Under the pieces are notes generated by a model that did not search any database, had not been told where the DNA came from, and saw only the letters and a program-made list of their open reading frames with translations. This document shows positions 1-6,149 of a DNA stretch of 36,729 bases, in pieces. The stretch covers positions 1-36,729 of the forward strand of contig CAMCPL010000012.1 of assembly GCA_945876745.1 (NCBI GenBank). The letters are read 5' to 3'. This stretch comes from an uncultured Clostridia bacterium. Lineage in GTDB: Bacteria > Bacillota > Clostridia > Oscillospirales > Acutalibacteraceae. A program made the translations under genes and the position numbers. The first letter of the stretch is position 1. Each line of letters begins with the position of its first letter.

Positions 1-1
1 T

Positions 2-76
2 TGCTATGCAGAATTAGCAGTAAATAATGCACAAAATCTATATGATGACTTATTGGAGTGCATAGGGGACGGTTAG
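2..76 (+). CDS. 3' tip of an unknown gene (partial)
   Basis: Frame 2 is open from the window edge for 24 codons and ends at TAG 74-76. The residues read CYAELAVNNAQNLYDDLLE followed by CIGDG. The first 19 look like an ordinary acidic, helical protein C-terminus. The last residues come from the first copy of the AGGGGACGGTT repeat (64-74), so the repeat may have replaced the original stop. The family cannot be recognised. REP-like palindromes of this kind often sit beside REP-associated transposases, so such a gene upstream is possible but not shown. The piece is too short to be sure it is coding. Confidence 0.4.
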   Translation, partial: CYAELAVNNAQNLYDDLLECIGDG

Positions 77-105
77 CGAAAGTGCACAGGGGACGGTTCC
101 TTGTG
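64..105. repeat. AGGGGACGGTT repeat pair with a REP-like palindrome
   Basis: AGGGGACGGTT occurs at 64-74 and again at 88-98. The second copy sits inside an imperfect palindrome at 85-105, with CACAGGGGA facing TCCTTGTG. Seen directly. The shape is that of a REP-like dispersed palindrome. No transposase is visible in the window. Confidence 0.6.
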
Positions 106-109
106 TTAA

Positions 110-299
110 GTGATGTACGGCTACGCCGTGTGATGTATTCCCTTTCAGGAAAGTGATGTTTTGCAACAAGGTGCAAAGTGATGTTTGCCTGCGGCAAGTT
201 GAGGTTTGATTGATTATTTCACAATATTTTTCATAGCGAAGCGGCTTCATATCGGCTTTGCCGATGCTTCATTTTTCATACACCGCAGGAGTGCTTCAT
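110..299. repeat. Constant-linker hairpin array A
   Basis: GTGATGT occurs at 110-116, 130-136, 153-159 and 178-184, with a variant at 198-205. Between the linkers lie different short hairpins: ACGGC/GCCGT (117-129), TTCC/GGAA (138-151), TTTGCA/TGCAAA (160-177) and TTGCC/GGCAA (185-197). From 244 the array appears inverted, with GCTTCAT at 244-250, 266-272 and 293-299 around a perfect ATCGGC/GCCGAT hairpin (251-265). The pitch is 20-25 bases. A related array lies at 32119-32254. Apart from the unknown gene tip and the REP-like pair, the 343-base gap holds only this array and the terminator at 303-340. Confidence 0.75.
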
Positions 300-302
300 T
301 AT

Positions 303-340
303 AAAAAACGACGGCAGAAGACTTTTGTCCCTGCCGTTAT
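303..340 (-). terminator. Intrinsic terminator after the DUF378 gene
   Basis: On the minus strand ACGGCAG (337-331) pairs with CTGCCGT (317-311) and is followed by a short U run (308-303). It starts a few bases after the DUF378 stop codon at 344-346. Confidence 0.75.
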
Positions 341-343
341 TTT

Positions 344-553
344 TCAGTCCTCAAGCATTTCGTTGTTGCGAAACAGTAGGCTGATGCACCAAATTGCCGC
401 AAGACATACCAATGTATAGATAATTCTTGCGAAAATAGCTGTTTGACCGCCGCATATCCATGCTACTAAATCAAATTTGAATATGCCGATAAGTCCCCAG
501 TTTATTCCGCCGATTATAGTTAAAATCAGCGCAACCCTGTCTAAAATTCTCAT
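344..553 (-). CDS. DUF378 family small membrane protein (YuzA-like)
   Basis: This 69-residue protein has two hydrophobic segments, roughly residues 5-27 and 40-60. The motif GGINWGLIG at residues 15-23 is the hallmark of DUF378. It is probably a small integral membrane protein with both ends on one side. The biochemical role of the family is unknown. The start is ATG at 553-551, with the SD core GGAG at 564-561. That SD lies in the 3' arm of the terminator-like hairpin (555-598) that follows manA, so read-through mRNA from manA would hide this ribosome site. An own promoter inside the manA 3' end is therefore likely but was not located. The gene closes with its own terminator. Confidence 0.85.
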   Translation of the reverse strand: MRILDRVALILTIIGGINWGLIGIFKFDLVAWICGGQTAIFARIIYTLVCLAAIWCISLLFRNNEMLED

Positions 554-554
554 A

Positions 555-598
555 AAAACACTCCTTTTGGTATAGTATTAACCGAAAGGAGTGCTTTT
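555..598 (-). terminator. manA terminator hairpin containing the next gene's SD
   Basis: Minus-strand RNA from 598 to 581 pairs with 572 to 555 over 18 positions, with one G-U pair and one C-A mismatch, around an 8-base loop (580-573). A U run (558-554) follows and runs directly into the DUF378 AUG (553-551). The SD of that gene (AAGGAG) is inside the 3' arm. The element can act as terminator of manA and as a translation block on read-through RNA. Confidence 0.7.
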
Positions 599-605
599 AT
601 TCTCT

Positions 606-1559
606 TTATAGCCTTGTCGCTAAAAATTCAATTTTTCCAAATATTTCAAATTTACCGAAGTCGGCAGGAACAAGGAAGCTGTCGCCTTTTTTAGCACTTG
701 TGCCGTCAATTTTTCCCTCGCCGTCAATAACTAAAATGTGCATAAATGATTTTTCATCTGTTGAAAGCGTTATTTCATTCGCAACCTTGTATCTTTCAAC
801 GTTGAACAAATCACAGCTTGTAATGAGCTGCTTTTCGTTGCCGTCGGTAATCTCTGTTTTGCCCATAGGCTTAATATCGTGAGTCGGCGGAACGGTGTTT
901 GAAACATCAAGCGCCTTTTGAATATGAAGCTCTCTCGGCTTGCCGTCGGCGCCCACTCTGCCGTAGTCATAAACACGGTATGTACAATTTGAGTTTTGTT
1001 GAATTTCCGCAATTAACGCACCTTTTCCGATAGCGTGAACGGTTCCTGCTTCAATGAATAATGTGTCGCCCTTTTTGATACTAACGACATTCAATTTGTC
1101 AAGCAGGGTGTTGCTTTCGATTGCCTGCTTAAATTCATCCTTTGAAATCTTGTTTTTGAAGCCGTAAATCAGCGTTGCGCCCTCGCTTGCGTCAAGCACA
1201 TACCACATTTCAGTTTTGCCGAATTCGTTTTCAACCTCTCGTGCGTATTTGTCGTTGGGGTGAACCTGAATTGAAAGATTGTCGAAAGCGTCTATGAGCT
1301 TAATCAATATAGGGAAATAGGGATAGTTTTCCGATTTTTTTCCAAGAAGCCTTGTCATACCGACTTTGTCAACGACCCTGTCGAGCGTTTCGCCGTCATA
1401 TTCGCCGCCGTCAATTATATTCATTCCGTCCTTGTGACAGGCGAGCATCCAGCCCTCAGCCGTTTTCTCGTATCCTGTGTCAAAGCCGAAATCGTCCTTT
1501 AATCTTTTACCACCCCAAATGTAATCCTTAAATACGGGCTTTAGCTTTAGTATTTGCAT
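606..1559 (-). CDS. manA: Mannose-6-phosphate isomerase, class I
   Basis: This zinc enzyme interconverts mannose 6-phosphate and fructose 6-phosphate in the cytoplasm, linking mannose use to glycolysis and supplying mannose 6-phosphate for glycans. The 317-residue length fits the short Firmicutes type. The N-terminus (LKPVFKDYIWGGKRL) is diagnostic. Metal ligands are visible as Q98 and H100 in SIQVHPND, E117 in GKTEMWYV, and H175 in EAGTVHAIG. The C-terminal half is the second cupin-like region. The start ATG at 1559-1557 has GAGG upstream. A divergent promoter pair separates it from the ABC-F gene, and a hairpin follows the stop. Confidence 0.93.
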   Translation of the reverse strand: MQILKLKPVFKDYIWGGKRLKDDFGFDTGYEKTAEGWMLACHKDGMNIIDGGEYDGETLDRVVDKVGMTRLLGKKSENYPYFPILIKLIDAFDNLSIQVHPNDKYAREVENEFGKTEMWYVLDASEGATLIYGFKNKISKDEFKQAIESNTLLDKLNVVSIKKGDTLFIEAGTVHAIGKGALIAEIQQNSNCTYRVYDYGRVGADGKPRELHIQKALDVSNTVPPTHDIKPMGKTEITDGNEKQLITSCDLFNVERYKVANEITLSTDEKSFMHILVIDGEGKIDGTSAKKGDSFLVPADFGKFEIFGKIEFLATRL

Positions 1560-1589
1560 ATTTTTACCTCACTGCCATTATTCTTTTTT

Positions 1590-1618
1590 ATAATATCAAA
1601 ATTAGGCTTCACATTCAA
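1590..1618 (-). promoter_or_regulatory. manA promoter
   Basis: On the minus strand TTGAAT (1618-1613) is followed by 17 bases and TATTAT (1595-1590). Its -35 box touches the -35 box of the divergent ABC-F promoter, so the two RNA polymerase sites overlap and should compete. Confidence 0.65.
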
Positions 1619-1636
1619 GTTGTTTTGATGTAAAAT
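1608..1636 (+). promoter_or_regulatory. ABC-F gene promoter
   Basis: TTCACA (1608-1613), 17 bases, TAAAAT (1631-1636). The start codon is at 1665, giving a leader of about 20-25 bases that carries the SD CGGAGGA. It overlaps the manA promoter on the other strand. Confidence 0.65.
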
Positions 1637-1664
1637 AGAATAAAATTTACTGTCGGAGGATGTA

Positions 1665-3566
1665 ATGGCGGTTTTAGATTTGCAAAATGTAACGCTTTCA
1701 TTCGGGGATAATACTCTGTTTTCGGGCGTTTCGTTTGATATAAAGGAAAAAGAAAAGGTCGGACTTATCGGCTGTAACGGCGCAGGTAAAACAAGCCTTT
1801 TCAAAATAATTACAGGCGAATATGCGCCCGACAGCGGAAATTGCTTTGTTTCAAAAAATACGAAAATCGGCTATATGGAACAGCATACCTGCTCAAGGGA
1901 AAATACCGTTTATAACGAGCTTGTCAGCGTTTTCGACGACTTGATAAAAGCAGAAAAAAGGCTTGAAGAAATTGCCGATTTGCTGACTGAAAAGCGGGGG
2001 AATATCTCACAGCTTATTGAAGAACAGGACGCCTTGACTAATGAGTTCAACAATAACGGCGGTCTTACCTACAAAAGCCGCACTCGCTCGGCGTTGCTCG
2101 GTCTCGGTTTTAATGAGGAGGATTTTTCGCTTCCTACTTCTGCGCTTTCGGGCGGTCAGCGTTCAAAGCTTATTCTTGCAAAGCTCCTGCTTTCAAAATC
2201 CGATTTGCTTCTTCTTGACGAGCCGACTAACCATCTCGACATAAACGCTGTTGAATGGCTTGAAGGATTTCTAAAAGAATTCGGCGGAGCGTGTCTTATT
2301 GTTTCTCACGACAGATATTTTCTTGATAAAATAACAAATAAAACCGTTGAGATAGAAAACAAAAAGTGCCGCACATATACGGGAAACTATTCGGAATTTT
2401 CCGTAAAAAAGGCGGCAGAGCAAAAAGCGGTTGCCGAAAAATATGAAAACGATATGAAAGAAATTGAACGTCTTGAGGGAATTATTGCCCAACAGCGTCA
2501 ATGGAACAGAGAAAAGAATATAAAAACCGCCGAAAGTAAGGAAAAGGTTATCGAAAGAATTAAGGCGCAGTTGGTAGTTCCCGACAGCAAGGTCGAGCGT
2601 ATTCGCTTTGATTTTACACCAAAATGCGTAAGCGGTGAGGATGTTTTGAGCGTTACGAGGCTGAAAAAATCCTTTTCACAAAAAACAATTTTCGAGAATG
2701 TTGACTTTGAAATAAAAAAGGGAGACAGAGCCTTTATTTTAGGTGATAACGGCTGCGGAAAGACAACGCTTCTGAAAATTCTAATGCACGATTATTTGCA
2801 GGACGACGGCTCCTTTAAGTTCGGCTCGCAGGTTATGACAGGATATTTTGATCAGGTTCAGGCAAAGTTAGACCTATCAAAAACGGTGTTAGAGGAGGTT
2901 TGGTCAAACTTTTCGTTTATGACCGAAACCACTGTAAGATGTGCGCTTGCGGCATTTTTGTTTAAGGGCGAAGACGTCTACAAATCCCTGTCGGATTGCT
3001 CCGGCGGCGAGCGTGCAAGAGTTGCATTGCTCAAATTAATGCTCGGAAGATACAATTTTTTGCTTCTCGACGAGCCGACAAATCATCTTGACGCCTTTTC
3101 AAGAGAGGAGCTTGAAAACACTCTGCTTGATTATTCCGGTACAATGCTTATTGTTTCCCACGACAGATATTTTATCAATAAGCTATCAACTCGTATACTT
3201 GAGCTTACACCAAACGGTATGGTCGAATATTTAGGAAATTACGACGATTATATTGAACGCAAAAACAATGCTTCTGCGGTCGAAACCGAAATAAAAAAGG
3301 AAAAAACAAAAAAGACAAACGATTATCTTTTGAAAAAAGAAAGACGTTCTCAATATTTGAAAACAAAAACAGCCCTGTCAAAGGTTGAAGCTGAAATTGA
3401 AGAGCTTGAGATTGAAATTGAGAATATTAATTCAAGGCTTTCAACCGTTGACTACGAGGAACTTATGAAGTTAACCTCGACGCTTGATACAAAAAATGAA
3501 TATATGGATATTTTGTACTCAAAATGGGAAGAGCTGTCTCAAAGATTGACAGAGCTTGAAGAATAA
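1665..3566 (+). CDS. ABC-F ATPase, YdiF/Uup-like
   Basis: A soluble protein with two ABC domains and no membrane segments. ABC-F proteins bind the ribosomal E site and rescue or protect translating ribosomes. Domain 1 has Walker A GCNGAGKTS (36-44), signature LSGGQ (161-165) and Walker B LLLLDEPTNHLD (181-192). The linker carrying the P-site interaction motif spans about 240-315. Domain 2 has GDNGCGKTT (360-368), a signature reading CSGGE (445-449) instead of the usual LSGGE, and LLLDEPTNHLD (466-476). A charged coiled coil (about 535-633) ends the protein, as in Uup/YdiF. Whether it gives antibiotic protection cannot be told. The start ATG has the SD CGGAGG. The next gene follows after 16 bases but has its own promoter inside this gene's end. 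Confidence 0.9.
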   Translation: MAVLDLQNVTLSFGDNTLFSGVSFDIKEKEKVGLIGCNGAGKTSLFKIITGEYAPDSGNCFVSKNTKIGYMEQHTCSRENTVYNELVSVFDDLIKAEKRLEEIADLLTEKRGNISQLIEEQDALTNEFNNNGGLTYKSRTRSALLGLGFNEEDFSLPTSALSGGQRSKLILAKLLLSKSDLLLLDEPTNHLDINAVEWLEGFLKEFGGACLIVSHDRYFLDKITNKTVEIENKKCRTYTGNYSEFSVKKAAEQKAVAEKYENDMKEIERLEGIIAQQRQWNREKNIKTAESKEKVIERIKAQLVVPDSKVERIRFDFTPKCVSGEDVLSVTRLKKSFSQKTIFENVDFEIKKGDRAFILGDNGCGKTTLLKILMHDYLQDDGSFKFGSQVMTGYFDQVQAKLDLSKTVLEEVWSNFSFMTETTVRCALAAFLFKGEDVYKSLSDCSGGERARVALLKLMLGRYNFLLLDEPTNHLDAFSREELENTLLDYSGTMLIVSHDRYFINKLSTRILELTPNGMVEYLGNYDDYIERKNNASAVETEIKKEKTKKTNDYLLKKERRSQYLKTKTALSKVEAEIEELEIEIENINSRLSTVDYEELMKLTSTLDTKNEYMDILYSKWEELSQRLTELEE

Positions 3567-3574
3567 TCTATAAT
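3546..3574 (+). promoter_or_regulatory. Consensus sigma-70/SigA promoter before the BaiN-like gene
   Basis: TTGACA (3546-3551), exactly 17 bases, TATAAT (3569-3574): a full consensus match, lying over the last codons of the ABC-F gene. The expected RNA start (about 3580-3582) is 1-3 bases before the ATG at 3583. Confidence 0.75.
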
Positions 3575-3582
3575 ATAGAGAT

Positions 3583-4806
3583 ATGAGAAGAATTATTATT
3601 ATCGGCGCAGGAGCGTCCGGATTAATCGCAGGCGCTCAAGCGGCGAAGCGAGGACTTGACGTCACAATCGTTGAGCGTAATTCACGCCCTGCACGAAAGG
3701 TTATGATTACAGGCAAGGGCAGATGTAATGTAACAAACGCCTGCTTTGATATTAACGAGCTTATTTCGAATGTAGTCAGAAATCCTCGTTTTATGTATTC
3801 GGCGTTTAGTTCATTTATGCCGTATGATACTATGGCGCTTTTGCAGGATATGGGCGTTGAAACGAAGATTGAAAGGGGAAACAGAGTTTTTCCCGTTTCA
3901 GATAAAGCGGTCGATATTGTTGACGCCTTGGTAAAAAACGCAAAGCAAAGCGGAGCAAAAATTGTTCAGGGGTGCGTAGCCTCGTTCAATACCGAAAACG
4001 GCGTAATTAAATCGGTCAATTTGGAAAACGCAGATATAATTGAGGGTGACGCTTTTGCAGTTTGTACAGGTGGCAAAAGCTACGCTTCAACAGGCTCCGA
4101 CGGTATCGGCTATGAGCTTGCGAAAAGTGTCGGCCATACAATAACACCGCTTAAACCGTCCCTTGTTTCGCTTGTTGCATCAAATGGCTTTATCCCCGAT
4201 TTGCAGGGCTTGTCACTTCGCAATATTTCAATAAAGCTGCTTGACGGCGAAAAGGAAATATACAGTGATTTCGGCGAAATGCTATTTACTCACTACGGAG
4301 TCAGCGGACCTGTTATTTTGTCCGCTTCGGCTCATATGCAAAGCCCGAAGGAGCATAATTACAAAATCGTAATAGACCTGAAGCCGGCACTTGATTATGC
4401 CGCGCTTGATAAAAGAATACAACGTGATTTTTCGGAATTTGCAAATCGTGACTTTATTAACTCACTTGAAAAATTGCTTCCCAACAAATTAATTCCCGTT
4501 ATTGTAAAGCGAAGCGCAATACCGCCATCGTTAAAGGTTAATCAAATAACGAAGGAGCAAAGACAGTCGCTCGTTGAACTGTTTAAGAATTTTATCGTTG
4601 ACATCACCGACTTTCGCCCCATTAACGAGGCAATCGTAACGTCGGGCGGCGTTGATGTAAAGGAAATAAATCCGAAAACAATGCAGTCAAAGCTGGTTGA
4701 TAATCTCTATTTTGCAGGTGAGGTAATTGATGTCGACGCTTATACCGGCGGCTTTAATTTGCAAATCGCATTTTCAACAGGCTTTCTGTGCGGAAATAAT
4801 ATATAA
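3583..4806 (+). CDS. FAD-dependent oxidoreductase, HI0933/BaiN family
   Basis: A 407-residue flavoprotein. The N-terminal Rossmann motif GAGASG (8-13) binds FAD. The family block TGKGRCNVTN (43-52) and the C-terminal block FAGEVIDVDAYTGGFN (about 375-390) are typical of HI0933-like proteins, which include BaiN, a bile-acid dehydroxylation pathway reductase. The true substrate is unknown, and most clostridia carry this gene beside cmk as here. No usable SD lies upstream; only AGAG at 3577-3580, two bases from the ATG. The promoter at 3546-3574 would start the RNA almost at the ATG, so translation may be leaderless. The start choice is firm because the family begins right at this Rossmann strand. 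Confidence 0.88.
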   Translation: MRRIIIIGAGASGLIAGAQAAKRGLDVTIVERNSRPARKVMITGKGRCNVTNACFDINELISNVVRNPRFMYSAFSSFMPYDTMALLQDMGVETKIERGNRVFPVSDKAVDIVDALVKNAKQSGAKIVQGCVASFNTENGVIKSVNLENADIIEGDAFAVCTGGKSYASTGSDGIGYELAKSVGHTITPLKPSLVSLVASNGFIPDLQGLSLRNISIKLLDGEKEIYSDFGEMLFTHYGVSGPVILSASAHMQSPKEHNYKIVIDLKPALDYAALDKRIQRDFSEFANRDFINSLEKLLPNKLIPVIVKRSAIPPSLKVNQITKEQRQSLVELFKNFIVDITDFRPINEAIVTSGGVDVKEINPKTMQSKLVDNLYFAGEVIDVDAYTGGFNLQIAFSTGFLCGNNI

Positions 4807-4833
4807 AAGAATAGACCCCGAAAGGAGCTTTTC

Positions 4834-5493
4834 ATGATAAATGTAGCTATTGACGGACCTGCCGGAGCAGGAAAAAGCACAATCGCCAAGGCGGCGGCAA
4901 AGCAACTGAATTATATCTATGTTGATACGGGCGCATTGTATCGTACCATTGCATATAACGCAGTAAAGAAAAATGTTATAGATGACACAAACGCAGTTAT
5001 CGCATTGCTCAATGATACAAAGGTTGAGCTGAAATATATCGACGGCGTTCAGGCGGTTTTTCTTAATGGAGAGGATGTTTCCGCCTATATTCGTACACCC
5101 GAAATTTCTATGGGTGCAAGCAAGGTTTCGGCTATACCCGAGGTTCGAGCTTTTCTTTTGAGTCTGCAGCAGGAAATTGCAAAAGAAAACGACGTTATTA
5201 TGGACGGACGTGATATTGCGACAGTCGTTCTTCCTAATGCAGATGTAAAAATCTTTCTTTTCGCATCCCCCGAATGTCGTGCCGAGCGCAGATATAAGGA
5301 GCTTGTCGAAAAGGGCGAGAACGTAAAATACGAAGATGTTCTTGCAGACGTAAATCAGCGTGATTATCAGGACTCTCACCGTGAGATTGCTCCGCTTAAG
5401 CCGAGCGAGGACTCAATTATGCTCGATACGTCAAAGCTGAATCTTGACGAGTCAATTCAGCTTGTTATCAAAACAATTAAGGAGAATATTTAA
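4834..5493 (+). CDS. cmk: Cytidylate kinase
   Basis: Phosphorylates CMP and dCMP with ATP, recycling pyrimidine nucleotides in the cytoplasm. The P-loop GPAGAGKS is at residues 8-15. The family motifs VDTGALYRT (about 31-39) and DGRDIATVVLPNADVKIF (about 126-143) are present. The length of 219 residues is normal. The start ATG has SD AAGGAG eight bases upstream. It lies between the flavoprotein gene (27-base gap) and plsC (2-base gap), a conserved clostridial order ending in ispH-S1, so one transcript is likely. Confidence 0.95.
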   Translation: MINVAIDGPAGAGKSTIAKAAAKQLNYIYVDTGALYRTIAYNAVKKNVIDDTNAVIALLNDTKVELKYIDGVQAVFLNGEDVSAYIRTPEISMGASKVSAIPEVRAFLLSLQQEIAKENDVIMDGRDIATVVLPNADVKIFLFASPECRAERRYKELVEKGENVKYEDVLADVNQRDYQDSHREIAPLKPSEDSIMLDTSKLNLDESIQLVIKTIKENI

Positions 5494-5495
5494 TC

Positions 5496-6149
5496 GTGAA
5501 AGAATTTGATTATTCAACAGTCCATCATTATAAATTATACGGCTTTGTAAAGACCGTTTTTACTCCTCTTGTAAAGCTCGTATATAAATTGGAAAGCAAG
5601 GGAACAGAGAATATCCCTGAAAAGGGAACAAAGTATATAGTAGCTATTAATCATACCTGCGCGCTTGACCCGGTTTTTGCCGCAGCGCCGAAAAACGTTC
5701 CGCCGCTTCATTTTATGGGCAAGGCAGAACTTTTCAAAAATCCGCTTGCCGCTTGGTTTTTAACTCATATGTATTCATTCCCCGTACATAGAGGAAAGGG
5801 CGATAACGCCGCTATCGAATACGGCGAAAAGATTATAAACGAGGGTCACGTTATGGCTATCTGTCCCGAGGGCAGACGAGTTAAGGATAAGGACGGTAAG
5901 CCTCAAAAGGCAAAGGCAGGCGTTGCTCTTATTGCAAAGGCGACTAATGCAAGCGTTTTGCCTGTTGCAATTTGTTCAAAAGGAAAAATCAAGCCGTTCA
6001 AAAAAGTAACCGTATCCTACGGAAAGCTCATAACTCCGCAGGAAATGGGATTTGACAAAGAGGAATTTACAAGACGCGATATTTCAAATGCCGCCGGTAT
6101 GGTTATGGACAGAATTACCGAGCTTTGGGAGGCTGAAGTAGGTGAGTAA
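5496..6149 (+). CDS. plsC: 1-acyl-sn-glycerol-3-phosphate acyltransferase
   Basis: Transfers a second acyl chain to lysophosphatidic acid to make phosphatidic acid at the inner face of the membrane. Motif I NHTCALD (52-58) supplies the catalytic His53 and Asp58. The motif FPVHRGKGD (95-103) and the PEGRR motif (124-128) bind the phosphate. The length of 217 residues is usual. Translation starts at GTG 5496, preceded by AAGGAG within the cmk 3' end. The gene overlaps ispH by 8 bases, which suggests translational coupling. Confidence 0.93.
   Translation: MKEFDYSTVHHYKLYGFVKTVFTPLVKLVYKLESKGTENIPEKGTKYIVAINHTCALDPVFAAAPKNVPPLHFMGKAELFKNPLAAWFLTHMYSFPVHRGKGDNAAIEYGEKIINEGHVMAICPEGRRVKDKDGKPQKAKAGVALIAKATNASVLPVAICSKGKIKPFKKVTVSYGKLITPQEMGFDKEEFTRRDISNAAGMVMDRITELWEAEVGE

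Noticed and set aside
110-204. Possible CRISPR array
   Set aside because: The constant part is only 7 bases, the intervening pieces are palindromes, and no cas genes are near.
50-250. 66-codon minus-strand open frame
   Set aside because: It runs through the hairpin repeats and linkers, has no plausible ribosome site, and reads as repeat sequence.
4774-5379. 201-codon minus-strand frame opposite cmk
   Set aside because: It is antisense to a complete, well-conserved cmk gene. The Cys-rich product is a shadow of coding DNA.
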